Positions 1 to 11,200 of a stretch of DNA of 58,684 nucleotides are shown here, one piece after another. The position numbers and the translations under genes were made by a program. Source of the stretch: a virus; IMG/VR virus record IMGVR_UViG_3300013372_002058, positions 1 to 58,684 of that record, one strand, 5' to 3'. How positions within the stretch are numbered: the stretch's first letter is position 1; the number at the start of each line of letters is the position of its first letter. The notes beneath the pieces were generated by a model, which saw only the letters and a program-made list of their open reading frames with translations, ran no database searches and was not told where the DNA came from.

Positions 1-1274
1 CAACTCTTTGGCCTTATGTGTTTGGTATTCCTGACACTTTGACTGGTAAGCGCACAACATTTTGCCCGTACACATCTAGAACTCAAGAAAGCATATCGTC
101 TAAAACTATTTACCCCAGTCCTACATCTTTTGGTAATAGCTATATTGCGTATAACGGAAGGAATGTTTCGTATGGGGTGCTTAGATCTGACAAGTTTGCA
201 TTTCAAGTTGCAAGCCCTGATGCTTTTTCTAATACTTATGAACCATTTGATGGCTATGTATGGAGACTTAATACACATTTTAATTTGCATTTTTGTAGCG
301 TACAAAAAACAAGCAAAGAACCTGTTTCGTCTTATACTTATTTTCAAATCCCTGCAGCTTATGCAGCTACAGTTAATACTGCAGACCCTAACAATCTTAT
401 GGAGCATGATGTTGATAAAGTTGGTGACAATGGCTACATGTTTAATCACGGACGATGTATAGAGTACCCTAAAGGCTACAAGAAAGTAATACGAAGCAAA
501 GATTTAAACAACCTTGAGAAAGGCTGTATTGAATTAGAAGAAGGTTATTGGAATGGCAGGGAGTTTCATGGTAGAGAACAGTATTATTGTGTCATCCCTA
601 TGATTGAACCAGCTGGATGCACTAACATTAAAGCTGACGGAGCACCCGGTGCAGGTGCTCAACGCCTTACCACAAATGATATATCTTCTATTGACAAAAT
701 TAAAGCGTATGCAGCTAGTGTTAAAAATACTAAAACTTCAGGCATGTCCCGATTAAAAGAAAATTTCAGTAAAGAAGGCCAGTACAATTCGTTTGTAAAA
801 CCAGAAGATTTCCAAGGTGGAAAGTATTTTTATTTTCATATTAAGTGTCACCCATACGCTGGTGTAGATTACCTTAAGCTTACACAAAAATATGGTGAAG
901 CAGGATTAATGAAAGACAAATACGACTGGAGTATAGATAGTTCTTCTGTTGATTTAGACTTAGCTTTGTTACAAAAATATGCTGGCCGATACAACAAAGT
1001 TGTGTATCATCACTTCCCAAGTGATCCAGAAAGTTCTAAAGACAAGACAGAAATAGACAGCACGGATAGCGCAAGCCAGTTGCAACGGACTAACTGTTCA
1101 TCGATGAAACAATCTTCTAAATCTTTAGCTAATGTTTTTTTTAATTGCTATAACACTACTTTTGAAAAAACTGTTATGGCTACAAGTAAAAAAGATTTGG
1201 CAAATTTTATTTATTACGAGTTTGTTGATGATAAATCTAAAGCGGAAGATATAGGAAAAAGGTATAAAGAATAG
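1..1274 (+). CDS. C-terminal part of a 978-aa virion/tail protein that crosses the contig join
   Basis: The open frame enters at base 3 and continues the frame that starts at 56899. With the 123-bp terminal overlap removed, the two pieces make one protein of 978 aa. The GTG at 18 is only the first in-frame start-like codon in this piece and is not the real start. No family is recognised. The C-terminal half is rich in Asn, Lys and Tyr and has several Cys. It follows the large tail protein at 54626-56896 and precedes the Cys-rich small gene at 1275, so a tail or receptor-binding role is likely from position only. Confidence 0.75.
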   Translation, partial: TLWPYVFGIPDTLTGKRTTFCPYTSRTQESISSKTIYPSPTSFGNSYIAYNGRNVSYGVLRSDKFAFQVASPDAFSNTYEPFDGYVWRLNTHFNLHFCSVQKTSKEPVSSYTYFQIPAAYAATVNTADPNNLMEHDVDKVGDNGYMFNHGRCIEYPKGYKKVIRSKDLNNLEKGCIELEEGYWNGREFHGREQYYCVIPMIEPAGCTNIKADGAPGAGAQRLTTNDISSIDKIKAYAASVKNTKTSGMSRLKENFSKEGQYNSFVKPEDFQGGKYFYFHIKCHPYAGVDYLKLTQKYGEAGLMKDKYDWSIDSSSVDLDLALLQKYAGRYNKVVYHHFPSDPESSKDKTEIDSTDSASQLQRTNCSSMKQSSKSLANVFFNCYNTTFEKTVMATSKKDLANFIYYEFVDDKSKAEDIGKRYKE

Positions 1275-1589
1275 ATGGCTACCCCGTGCAGACATGTACC
1301 GATGGTCCCTAATTCTTGCCCAGTGTGTGCAGTTTACGCACACTACCCACACATGAAAGAGATTTATGATAAGCAGCACCCTAACTCAGACGATTTAAAA
1401 GATGCCATAGGCGAGGATATTAAGCCTAAGGCTACATGTTTTTACCGAGGTAAGGTTAAAAAAAGAGCTGACTGTAACTGCCCATTTAAGTTTGTGCATG
1501 AATGCGAAATTCATGGTGAGTGTACGATAGGTCCAAACAAAGAAGGAATGCATTCTTGTTTTGGTTGTACAGATTATTTAATTGAATAA
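1275..1589 (+). CDS. Small Cys-rich protein (CxxC / CxxHGxCT / CxxCxDY pattern)
   Basis: A 104-aa protein whose ATG directly follows the stop of the gene before it. It has ten cysteines in pairs: an early CRH and CPVC, then CNCPF, CEIHGECT, and CFGCTDY near the end. Such spacing suggests zinc or Fe-S binding. From memory, short proteins ending in a CxxHGxCT...CxxCxDY pattern are common in Planctomycetota and their phages, which is the main hint for the host. No enzymatic function can be named. It sits between tail and ejection-protein genes, so it may be a moron-type or structural gene. Confidence 0.75.
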   Translation: MATPCRHVPMVPNSCPVCAVYAHYPHMKEIYDKQHPNSDDLKDAIGEDIKPKATCFYRGKVKKRADCNCPFKFVHECEIHGECTIGPNKEGMHSCFGCTDYLIE

Positions 1590-1623
1590 TTCTGTATTTT
1601 ATTTTAACATTGGGCTTAACTTT

Positions 1624-2199
1624 ATGGCTACAACATTTGAAGAATTTGTGAATCAAAGTTCAAGAATTGTTAAAAAGCAATGGTCTACGCCTACGGAGTT
1701 AGCACAAGAATTATTTACTATGCTTTCTAGTTCTGGATCGTCAAGCTTAGCTGGCATTAATACAAAATTAGTAACCCCAACTTATGGAGAAGTAAGCAAA
1801 AACTTTGTAAGTTCTTATCCAGAAAACGCTGCTGCGTTTACAAACAATAGTAGGATTGATTTCCATGGATTAAAAAACCCAACTAAGCCTACTTTCCCAG
1901 AGGTCCCACCAATAACAAAAAGATATAGTGCTACAACTTTAAACTCAAACGGTGGTAATGGTAGTGGAGGTAGTGTTAATATTGATGCAGCTGTATCCTT
2001 TGGACAAGTTACTTCAAGCGAAGGTGCTGCCCATGCTTTCCCCGGAAGAGTAGATGTTTTAATAACATACAATGCAAAGAAGACAGCCGAGCTTAAAAAT
2101 ATAAAAGTTTTAAATGCTAACGAAAGCTTTAAGGTTCCTGTGGGTACAGAGGTTATTGTTTTTTTTGATCAGTATGCAATGTTTCCTGTTTGGCTATAA
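1624..2199 (+). CDS. Hypothetical virion-region protein, 191 aa
   Basis: No recognised family. The ATG at 1624 is preferred over an in-frame TTG at 1582 that overlaps the previous gene; the ribosome-binding site is weak in either case. There is a Gly/Asn/Ser-rich hinge near residue 110-120, followed by a segment that looks beta-rich. It is followed 9 bp later by an Ala-rich ejection-type gene. Position suggests a tail or internal virion component. Confidence 0.7.
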   Translation: MATTFEEFVNQSSRIVKKQWSTPTELAQELFTMLSSSGSSSLAGINTKLVTPTYGEVSKNFVSSYPENAAAFTNNSRIDFHGLKNPTKPTFPEVPPITKRYSATTLNSNGGNGSGGSVNIDAAVSFGQVTSSEGAAHAFPGRVDVLITYNAKKTAELKNIKVLNANESFKVPVGTEVIVFFDQYAMFPVWL

Positions 2200-2208
2200 G
2201 GAGGAATC

Positions 2209-2853
2209 ATGGGTTACAATGAAGACATGGCTAAGTATCAAGCTGACATGTCAATATATGCAGCTAAAATACAGTCTCAATCTGCTATAAATTCAGCTAA
2301 AGCTGCAGCCGAAGCAGCAATAGATGCAGCTAGGATAGGCGCTCGAACGCAGCAGCAGATGCTTGATTTAGATAAAGGAAGATATGAATCTGCTTATGCC
2401 AATTTAATGGCAAACGACCCATCAAAAAATCCAGCTAACGCAAGCCAAGCAGAATACTATAGGAACAACCCTATTACTAGAGAATCGCTTGGGTTTGGTG
2501 GCGATTCCATCTCTGAGCCAGATAGGCAAGTCCAAGCAAACAGACTTATAGCTGGCAATAGTAAACAAGCAGCGTCAGAAAGATTAAAGAATACTTCCGA
2601 TGTTAGCTCAAGAGGCATATCATACAGAAGTCCTTTGCTTGATTCTTTAAATGCCGAGACAGATATGAGGCAAGCAGACGCTAATGCTTTAGCTTCAGCT
2701 ACTACAAAGATAGGGGCTGGACAAGCTAACGCTGCGTACAAATTAGCTGGCCAACAAGCAGTCGAAACACAAGTTGGTGGTGCTGCTGGATCAGAGAAAG
2801 CTAGGCAAGATGCTCTTAATGGTTTCTCTGGATTACTTCAGGGATTAATTTAA
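2209..2853 (+). CDS. Ala-rich helical virion protein, probable ejection protein (paralogue A)
   Basis: A 214-aa protein rich in Ala, Gln and Ser, with a long predicted helix at residues 5-60 and a conserved-looking tail segment around 'SPLLDSL'. The start has a strong AAGGAGG. Its C-terminal half resembles the next gene (2864-3775), including the pattern RSPLLDSL versus DSPILSGLLDS followed by an AxxxIxxG helix, so the two look like paralogues. In podoviruses, Ala/Gln-rich helical proteins before large internal proteins are often DNA-ejection proteins; the role here is inferred from that. Confidence 0.75.
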   Translation: MGYNEDMAKYQADMSIYAAKIQSQSAINSAKAAAEAAIDAARIGARTQQQMLDLDKGRYESAYANLMANDPSKNPANASQAEYYRNNPITRESLGFGGDSISEPDRQVQANRLIAGNSKQAASERLKNTSDVSSRGISYRSPLLDSLNAETDMRQADANALASATTKIGAGQANAAYKLAGQQAVETQVGGAAGSEKARQDALNGFSGLLQGLI

Positions 2854-2863
2854 GGAGATAGTT

Positions 2864-3775
2864 ATGGCAATGATTAAAAGTGATTGGGATAGTTTAACTA
2901 CTGACGAAAAAAGACAAGTAATGGTTATGGCTGAGTCAACACCTAATTATGGTGCTGATGCTGGCGGTCCTCCCGGTGTTGTATTTAGTGGCAGAGATTC
3001 AAATGGCAATCATATTCCTACACACCTGCAAAGTAAAGAAGCTGTTGCTGCAGCAAAAAGAGAAACTGAAAAAAACATTCAGAATTTAATGCAGAAAAAA
3101 GCAAAAGATGCTGCATACGCAAAAGAAAATCAAAGTTACGCAGAAGCACAAAATATTGCAAAGATAAAAGCACAAGCAAGTATTGAACAAGCAAAGATTG
3201 ATGCTGCTACACAAGCTTCTTTATCAAAAATAAGAGCTGATCAATCTAGACAAATAGCTGATATTAACGCAAGAGCAAGTATGCTTGCTCCGCAATTTAA
3301 GCAGGATAAGTTTGATCAAATAAACCCACAAATACTAGATGCAATTAGTAAATCTAAATCAAACTACGGTATGTATGATGCGCTTGGTGGCACAAGGCCA
3401 GTTGACAGGGCTTCTCTTGGGCTCACTGACAAGCTGTACTCGTCAGGACAGATCCAAGGAATGAATGATAGTGCTACAAAATCTTATGGTTCTGCATTAA
3501 GTAGGTCAGCTGCTAAGCTTGCAGACAAATATCAAAAGCAAGGCTATGGTTCTGATAGTCCTATACTTTCTGGTCTTTTAGATTCGCAGTCTGGCATGGC
3601 TAGAACTATGGGCGAAGGAACAGCTCAAAAGATTTATGACGATACGCTTAAAGGTAATCAGCAGTACGGTTTTGATTCTAATAAGCTTATAGAAACAAGG
3701 CAAGGTACACTTGCTGATCTTAAAACATCTACTGACAAGGGTAACCTTGGTTTACTTGGACTCTTAAGGAGCTAA
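2864..3775 (+). CDS. Ala-rich helical virion protein, probable ejection protein (paralogue B)
   Basis: A 303-aa protein with a coiled-coil-like region at about residues 60-145 (repeated Ala, Lys, Gln and Ile) and a C-terminal part related to the preceding gene. AAGGAG lies six bases before the ATG. Genes on both sides are separated by 10 bp or less, so it is co-translated with them. It is likely an internal virion or ejection component; no enzymatic motif is visible. Confidence 0.75.
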   Translation: MAMIKSDWDSLTTDEKRQVMVMAESTPNYGADAGGPPGVVFSGRDSNGNHIPTHLQSKEAVAAAKRETEKNIQNLMQKKAKDAAYAKENQSYAEAQNIAKIKAQASIEQAKIDAATQASLSKIRADQSRQIADINARASMLAPQFKQDKFDQINPQILDAISKSKSNYGMYDALGGTRPVDRASLGLTDKLYSSGQIQGMNDSATKSYGSALSRSAAKLADKYQKQGYGSDSPILSGLLDSQSGMARTMGEGTAQKIYDDTLKGNQQYGFDSNKLIETRQGTLADLKTSTDKGNLGLLGLLRS

Positions 3776-3776
3776 C

Positions 3777-6700
3777 ATGGCTATACGATACGATGAAAAT
3801 GGCGTTCCTTATGATGATGGCTCGTTTGATTACGAAGCATTGCAACAGCAATCAGCACCACAAGAGCAGAATCAACAGCAACAAGCAGAACAGAACCCAC
3901 AGCAACAGGGAACACCACAAGAAGCACCACAAGAGCAGCAGCAAGTAGAGCAACAGCAAGTGGAAGAGCAAGCTGTTCAACAATATCTTCAGCAGGAAGA
4001 AGAAAAAAAACAAGCTGAACAAATACTTATTCAAGAGGAAGCAGATCAACAAGTAATAGATCAGCAAGCAATGGAAGAAGAGCTTGTAGCTCCTGCATCA
4101 GATCCAATATTAGAGCCTTATAAATATGAAGACCCAGTATCTGAAGCTGAAAAAGTTAGCACTTCGGAATTTGAAAATGCAAGGAGAACTCCGTTTCGTG
4201 GGGGCCAAGATGGATCTAGAGGAACTCCAATAAGGGACCGATTGTTTGGAAGAAAAGGTAGGTACACGGAATCAGAATCACCTATTTATGTTTCAGAACC
4301 ATCTCCCGCTACAGCTGTTGTTGAACAACAACCGTTAGAACAAAAGCTAAACCCATTAGCACCAACTAGTCCGGGGGAATACGACTACACTCCTTTAGGT
4401 ACTCAGGGTCCACCTCCTGAACTTAAAGGATCTTTCCCCGGAATTAGTGCAGCTCCGGTAGATATTAGCGCAACCCCAGTAGATGCTAATACTCCTACGG
4501 GATTAGCTGCCCTTGGTGATGGCGTGATAAAGATGCCAGCTGGAGATCCTAATCCTAACGCACCTAAGATTTATTCCGAAGGCATAAATGATCTGTCAAG
4601 AATACTAGGTAATGGACCAACAGATTATAAATATGGTAAACAAATAGACAATCTTGGTAGAGATGTAGAAAGAGCAGGTCAACCTTTATATAGGACTCCT
4701 GAAGGAAGAATGATTGCCCCTGAAAATACTGGCCAAAGGATGCTTGATATATTTAAATACAATCCTGAGTTGGGAGCTAAAAGAGAATCTACTGGGTTGT
4801 CGTTTAGTCCAAACACTCGAATCCAAAATGCTTTAATAGAAGAAAGGGATGGTTTAAAAACCAATGAGCAGCTTCGTAATGAAACTTTTCCGTTAACTAG
4901 TATGGACATTATTGGAAATGAAGCATTAAAAAACACTAAGACTTTATACCCTAAAGATTATGTTCCTGCACCATTGTCTCAAAGTATTCCTCAAAGTTTA
5001 ACTTACGATCAAATGGTACAGCGAGATCGTGATGGGGTTTTAGTTACTAGGCCAATTGATCCAAACGAAACTCCCGATCAAAAAGCAGAGAGAGAAATTA
5101 CTACTAGGCTACTTGGCGAAGATCAGTATAAAGCTGACCTTCAAGCTCAAAAAAATGATAGTTATGACAGGGCTGCAATGCAAGGCAAAGGTCGTACCCC
5201 ACAAGAGGTAGCAGCTACAAACGCTAGGGTCGCCCAATATGAAAAAGAAGCAGAGCAAAAAGCTATTGCTAACGATCCTACTTCTCCAAGCAACACTATT
5301 CAGGCAAGAGTTAAAGCTGCAATGGCAGCAGAGAAAGGTATGTCCTTACCAGCTGGTGCTGCACCAATGCCGTCTACTGTTCCAGCAGCTAGCACTACAC
5401 CTACAGCTGTAACTCCAATGCCATCATCAGATACTGTTCAAGCTAGAATGAAAGAAGCATTGGCAGCAGCAGGTACTCCAGCAGCAGGTACTCCAGCAGT
5501 AAAGGCTGATGAGAAGCCTTATCAAATGACTCCAGTGGAACAAGCTGCAAAAATAATGGCTGATTTAAAAACTTCGCAAAGGTTGGGTACACCAGAACAA
5601 CAGGCAGCAGCTAGAGAAGCTTATCAAAAAGGTGTAGCTTCTGGTATTATAAAGCCTTTAAATTTTGATGCAGCAGGTGCAATAAAAAATGACCCTCAAA
5701 CTTTAGTGAGTCAATATTATGACACCAAAAATTTAGAAGAAAAAAAACTTATAGCAAGTCAAATAGCAGAATCTCTTTTAGTACCTTTATCGGAGAGTGA
5801 CAAGGAAGCATTAAAAGCTGGCGAAAATGTTAAAAGGAAATTTAACTTTTTACCAGCAGTTGGTTTAAAAGGGGAGCAAGAGCTTGGGAATGTAGATATT
5901 AATAGTATTGCTCAAAAACATTTGCAAACACTTCAAGGTGGAGCATACATAACTAAACCTGAAGATGTTGGTATTACTCCAGCTCAACCTAATAATCAGG
6001 GACCTTCTGGTTCGTCACTTATTCCTACTCCTGATGGTGGATTTAAAGTTCCTTATGTAGACCCTGATGGAAAGTTTAATGTGCAATCAATTCCTCCAAG
6101 AAGCGGGCTAGTATCTGTAGCTCAAGCTGACAGGGCCATAGGTCTTATTACTCAAAAGATGACGGAAGATGTAAACAGGATTCCTTTGCCAAATATTAAA
6201 AGAATTTTAGCAGGTGAAGCCGAAAGAACAGACACTCTTAACTCTGGGGCTCTTGATAAATTGCAGAATTTAACTCAAGCTTGGTCTGATTCTGTAAGAA
6301 AAGATTGGAGCCATTCTATATCTAATACTAAGTCTGGTTCTTCTACTAATTCAGTTGGTTCATCTACCGAGATAGGCAGTGTAACTTCTTTTGGTAGCAC
6401 TAATTCTAGTACACAAACTGGTTCTCAGACTGAAAAAAATAAAAATGGCTCAAGCAGTAGTGGCTTTTCAAATTCTCAAGGCAACAGTATGGATCAAAGA
6501 AATTCTATTACCAATAGAAATTCAAGAGATAGTTCAAATACTCAAGGAGCAAGTACAACTGAAACAGTTACTTCGGGAGGTGGTACAACTAAGACTCAGA
6601 CCGAGAGCAAGGAAACAATTGATAACCGAAATGCTGTTATGGGTATGCTCAGTAATTTAGATCAGCAAAAAGTTTCAAACATGATGCAAGATTATAAAAA

Positions 6701-7610
6701 TAAGATTGACCAAGTAACAAATGGCAATAAAGAAATACGGTCAGAGTATATTAAACAAGCTGATATTCTTTTAGCAAACCAAGGTAAAGAACAAGCTAAT
6801 AAAGAGTTGGTCCCAATCTTAACTCAGAATCCTATTCCAGATAGGAATGCTATGGCTGCACTTGAACCTCACAATTCTAACAGTATTGCTAAGTACATAG
6901 AGTATGTTTCTCAATCTCAACCTGCAGTTGCAAAAGCTTGGAGTCAAGCTGTACCTAATTTTTACACAGCTACTGATGGCCACAGCAATCGTGCAAATAA
7001 TGCCACTCCTTTAATTGACATAAGGTTTCCTGTTATCCAAAGTATTCTTAAAGGAGAAATGGGTATAAGAGAAGGCGTTAAAGACATAGGACCAGAGTCT
7101 AGAAAGATGATTGAGGCATTTGGGAATCTTATTCCTGCTCAAGATGTTGCTTCAAAAGCATTTGAAAGAGATGGCTACGAAGAAGGTTTGCGTAAGCTAG
7201 GAAATAATGCTCACGAAAGTATGGCTGTAAGAAATCTTAATTCTATGAAAGTTCTTAGTGCCTATGATACACTTACTAACATGATGATTCCCAAGACTCA
7301 AATGCCAGACGGATCAATATCTCCAAGGAAACTTATTCCTCCTGAGGAATTTGTTAAGCAAGTGACAGATCTTATTGTAAATAACCCTAAAGGCAACAGC
7401 CATATGGGAGCTGTTGCTTTTGAGATGATGAAAACAAATAAACCGTACAGAGAATATTTACAAAAATATTCAGACAGTCAAGGTTTAGGTTTTCTTTGGA
7501 GTAATCAAGCTGAGATAGACAAGTATAATCGCCTTAAAGCTTTGTCTGACCCGGTCAACCATGATGCTTATATTAAAGATGGTGGAAGAAAATTACAACC
7601 ACGCTGGTAG
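3777..7610 (+). CDS. Large Gln-rich internal virion protein, 1277 aa
   Basis: The first 100 residues are mostly Gln and Glu, followed by Pro-rich linkers, two copies of a TxQAR(M/V)KxAxAA motif near residues 505 and 555, a Ser/Thr/Asn-rich stretch near 850-930 and a helical C-terminus. The segment TPIRDRLFGRKGR near residue 150 matches SIRDKLFNR in the 476-aa protein at 38754. It lies in the ejection-protein cluster just ahead of the 1412-aa protein. A DNA-ejection or internal-core role is plausible; no lytic transglycosylase motif was found. Confidence 0.75.
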   Translation: MAIRYDENGVPYDDGSFDYEALQQQSAPQEQNQQQQAEQNPQQQGTPQEAPQEQQQVEQQQVEEQAVQQYLQQEEEKKQAEQILIQEEADQQVIDQQAMEEELVAPASDPILEPYKYEDPVSEAEKVSTSEFENARRTPFRGGQDGSRGTPIRDRLFGRKGRYTESESPIYVSEPSPATAVVEQQPLEQKLNPLAPTSPGEYDYTPLGTQGPPPELKGSFPGISAAPVDISATPVDANTPTGLAALGDGVIKMPAGDPNPNAPKIYSEGINDLSRILGNGPTDYKYGKQIDNLGRDVERAGQPLYRTPEGRMIAPENTGQRMLDIFKYNPELGAKRESTGLSFSPNTRIQNALIEERDGLKTNEQLRNETFPLTSMDIIGNEALKNTKTLYPKDYVPAPLSQSIPQSLTYDQMVQRDRDGVLVTRPIDPNETPDQKAEREITTRLLGEDQYKADLQAQKNDSYDRAAMQGKGRTPQEVAATNARVAQYEKEAEQKAIANDPTSPSNTIQARVKAAMAAEKGMSLPAGAAPMPSTVPAASTTPTAVTPMPSSDTVQARMKEALAAAGTPAAGTPAVKADEKPYQMTPVEQAAKIMADLKTSQRLGTPEQQAAAREAYQKGVASGIIKPLNFDAAGAIKNDPQTLVSQYYDTKNLEEKKLIASQIAESLLVPLSESDKEALKAGENVKRKFNFLPAVGLKGEQELGNVDINSIAQKHLQTLQGGAYITKPEDVGITPAQPNNQGPSGSSLIPTPDGGFKVPYVDPDGKFNVQSIPPRSGLVSVAQADRAIGLITQKMTEDVNRIPLPNIKRILAGEAERTDTLNSGALDKLQNLTQAWSDSVRKDWSHSISNTKSGSSTNSVGSSTEIGSVTSFGSTNSSTQTGSQTEKNKNGSSSSGFSNSQGNSMDQRNSITNRNSRDSSNTQGASTTETVTSGGGTTKTQTESKETIDNRNAVMGMLSNLDQQKVSNMMQDYKNKIDQVTNGNKEIRSEYIKQADILLANQGKEQANKELVPILTQNPIPDRNAMAALEPHNSNSIAKYIEYVSQSQPAVAKAWSQAVPNFYTATDGHSNRANNATPLIDIRFPVIQSILKGEMGIREGVKDIGPESRKMIEAFGNLIPAQDVASKAFERDGYEEGLRKLGNNAHESMAVRNLNSMKVLSAYDTLTNMMIPKTQMPDGSISPRKLIPPEEFVKQVTDLIVNNPKGNSHMGAVAFEMMKTNKPYREYLQKYSDSQGLGFLWSNQAEIDKYNRLKALSDPVNHDAYIKDGGRKLQPRW

Positions 7611-7628
7611 TTTTAACAAGGAGTTTTT

Positions 7629-8195
7629 ATGTTACAGTCTTCTTCAATGCCCCAAATGAATCCAGATGCAATTATGGATATGATTAGTAAATCACAAGGT
7701 GCTAATCCTGAACAGGAAATGAGCATGGATTCTATGCAAGGGATGCCACCTGATATGGGTGGCGACATGGGTGGCGCACCACCTATGGACCCAAGCATGA
7801 TGGGTATGGACTCAAGCATGATGCCTCCTTCTCAACCAACTAGTGGATATGATGACGGAGAAGCGATGAAACTTCTTCAGCAATTAAACCTACCTGCAGA
7901 AGCAATTGAACAGCTACTGTCATCTTTGTATTCTTCTTCTGGTCAGGACGGTATGTCAATGGGGACATCACCTGCAGCTGAAAGTCAAGCTGGAAATATG
8001 CAGTTGCTTCAAGAGCTTATTGGTTCGTTAGCAGCGCAGCAGCCACCAATGGGCATGGACCCAAGCATGATGGGCATGGACCCAAGCATGATGCCTCCAC
8101 CAATTCCACCTCAACCACCTATGCCTCCTATGGGTGGACCGCCAATGCCACCGATGCCACCACAAGGTATGCCTCCAATGCCACCGATGTCTTAA
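7629..8195 (+). CDS. Met/Pro-rich low-complexity virion protein, 188 aa
   Basis: It has repeated MDPSMMGM units at about residues 57-67 and 139-155 and a C-terminus made almost only of Pro, Met and Gly. The same composition appears at the C-terminus of the portal protein (36063-38027). The start has AAGGAG. The central part (about 75-135) is helical and Gln/Leu-rich. A role in binding or lining the portal or ejection channel is a guess based on that shared composition and the position between the two largest internal proteins. Confidence 0.7.
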   Translation: MLQSSSMPQMNPDAIMDMISKSQGANPEQEMSMDSMQGMPPDMGGDMGGAPPMDPSMMGMDSSMMPPSQPTSGYDDGEAMKLLQQLNLPAEAIEQLLSSLYSSSGQDGMSMGTSPAAESQAGNMQLLQELIGSLAAQQPPMGMDPSMMGMDPSMMPPPIPPQPPMPPMGGPPMPPMPPQGMPPMPPMS

Positions 8196-8210
8196 TAAGG
8201 GCTTAAGATT

Positions 8211-11200
8211 ATGGGCACATTTAGCGGTTCGTTTTTTGATGAAGACGAAGAAAAGCGTAAGCGTGACCGTATGAACGGTATCACTCCTGAGTACAAGACT
8301 CTTCTTACCCCAGAGGAAGAGTCTTCTGCACTTAAGAGTATAGGGTCAGCTAGCTTGTCTGGCCTTGCAATGGCTGGTAATGCTTTAGATAAATATTCTG
8401 GAGCAAGGGCAGTAAGAGGTATACTTGGTGACAAGCCAGAGGAAGCTCTGTCTATTATTCCTTTCTCTGATATGCTTGGTTGGACTAAGCCAGAAAATAT
8501 AGTATCTGGTTCTGATTTAAATAAAAAGTACGGAGTAAATAGTGTCTTTGGTGATGAAGGGATTATGTCAACCTTGGGTGGTATTGCTACAGAGATTGCA
8601 TTAGATCCAACCACCTACCTTACTCTTGGTGGTTCGGCATTAACTAAGACTGGTGCAGCATTAGCCAAGCATGGGTTTAATCCAGCAAAGAATGTTGTAC
8701 AAGCAGCTCAAGGTTTAAAAAATATCGATGAACTTCGATGGCTTAATGATGGGAAAGTTCTTGGTAGCTTGCTGTCAACTGGAATGAAAGAACCAGAGAT
8801 TGCTAAACAATTTATTAACCAACCTTTAGGTGGCCCTCTTGGTTTTAAAATTCCTTTTATGAAAAATAGAGTTGCGTTGACTGGTGATGCAGGAGTGGCT
8901 GTAGCCAACGCAGCAGAAGGTGTAGGAGATGCAATTAGTGGGGCGTACCAATACGCAAAAGCACTTCCTTATGTTGGTAGTATTGCTAAAGGAATAGGTG
9001 AAGGTGCAGGTGTAATAGGTAGGGCAGCTAACGCTGCATTTAGTAGTCAGTACAACAACGCAATGACTCCTGAAGGCCAAGCTATATTTAAAGAAGCTAG
9101 CCAAGATGCTGCGTCAAATATTTCTAGGTCAAGATCAGACAAGAACATTTTAAGAGCAGCTTTGGGGGAAGACAACAAGTATCCTGAGCTAGCTAGATGG
9201 GCTGTTGATAACGGCGAAGTTATAAAAGGTTTTGCTAATAAACCTGCACTGCTTTCTTTAAACACTGCTATAGCTTCATCTATGAATGATGCACTTAGTT
9301 TCATAAAAAGTTCTAATCCAGATTTAGCAAAGCTGACTGATCAAGAGTTGCTTGTTAAAGCTGGATCAATTTATGACAGAAGCAGTCCTATGGTTAGGAT
9401 GGATGGCGAGGTTATGAGGCATAGTAATCCTTTGCCTACAGAGAACTACATGACAAGAGCTGATAGAGAAAGAGTTCTTGCAGGTGGAGCAGATACCTTT
9501 CAGCTTGATAACCTAGTTCATCTAGGTGATGGTTCAACAATTAACACTACCTATTTCCCTAGGTATGGTAATGAAGTTGTCGATGGAAGAATTGCAAGGA
9601 CAGCAAACCTTGCTAACTCTGATGCGTCTGTTGCTGCTAACCTTACTACCGCAAGGACTCTTGGGGCTTTACCTCAAGGTGCTTTGTCCGTAGAGATGAT
9701 GGCTAAAGACGCAGCAATTACAGCTCTTCGTTCTACATCTGAGTCAAGGGTTGTAGATCAAAAGATTGGAAAAGCTGCAGAAAAAATTGCAGTTGATTAC
9801 CTTAAGTTCCCAGATGTTAAATCATATCAAGACGCAAAAGATACTGCAGACAAATTGACAAACTTGTTTGGTTCTGAGGCTATCAACAGGCTTGGTGGTA
9901 TTGGAAAATTTAAGTCCAAAGAATTGCCTATACTTACTGATGACGCATACAAAGTATTGAATGATGTAAACGGTTTAGTTCCAGAGATAGCTAGACAAGA
10001 AGCAGCAAAGCTTGGTATACACCCAGACGAATGGCTTCGCAGGTTTAATATTAGTGATGATCATCTTAAGGCTGCGCTGTTAGATCAGAATGCTTACAAC
10101 ACAGCAAAGAGTTACCCTAATGGTTACAGCTTAAACGGCATGGTGCAAACACCATCAGGAAAAATAATTGAAAACCCATTGATAGACAACGCTTTCAGAA
10201 TCCGTAACGAGCTTAAGCTTCAAGGCAAAGACCCATCGTTCATTGCCAACTTGCCTAGAGTTGATGACATGTCTAGAAGCAAAATCATTGCAGCTAAAAA
10301 TGCTAGAGATATTGCTGAGACCATGGCTAACCAAAGTCCAGCACACCTGCCAGCTGGTACAGTAATCCCCGGTAACAGCATGTTTACTGGTAAGGTTGGT
10401 GATGTTCCTGTTGGTGCGCCATTCTATGAGCATGTACTTGACTCATTAGATACAAGAATTGCATCGTCATTTACTGGTGCAAGTAAAGCTAAGGCTGTAT
10501 TCAATACAGTTCTTGGGTCTGGTCTAAAGAATGTTGATCCTTACAACTCAGTTACATTTGAAAAAGCTCTTCGTGATGTTAAGCTTGACCCTGATAGAGC
10601 TATCAAGAACTACGCTGACAAATATTTAGATACTAACAGAGCTAAAGATATTAATACAAATCCGTTAGACCAGACAACTCTAAAGAACATACAAGATACA
10701 GCTCTTGATCTGCGAACTAATCGAAAGCAATATGTTATTGATGAGCTTGCTGCTGATTTAAAGATTGAACCAGCCGATCTGATGGCAAACATCAATAACT
10801 ATGGCGAAGCTATAGCAAGAAAAGAAAATGAGCTAGCTTTTAGGACTGTCTTTAAACAGCTTAGAGTTCCGCAAAGCACTGTCAATAATATAGCTCAAGA
10901 TGTTATAAGCTTTACTCCAGCAGCACCATTGCATCCAGTCTTAAATATGTTTGATAAGTATTCTGACCTGCTTAAAGGTGGCTTAACTATCATAGCTCCG
11001 GGCTTTCATGGGCGCAATCTTATCTCAGGTCAGACTACTAATGTTGCATCTGGCAGTGCAGGTACAAGACCATGGGAAGTAATATCTAATGCTTACCAAG
11101 CAGATAAAGCTGCATCTGGTAAAGTAATTAACAATTTATCGCAAGACCTTCCACTGTTTCAACAGATTAATAAGGAAAGATTAAGCAGAGGTTTACCTGC

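Noticed and set aside
3852-4067. Leucine-rich minus-strand ORF opposite the Gln-rich region
   Set aside because: It is the mirror of CAG/CAA repeats in a clear plus-strand gene.
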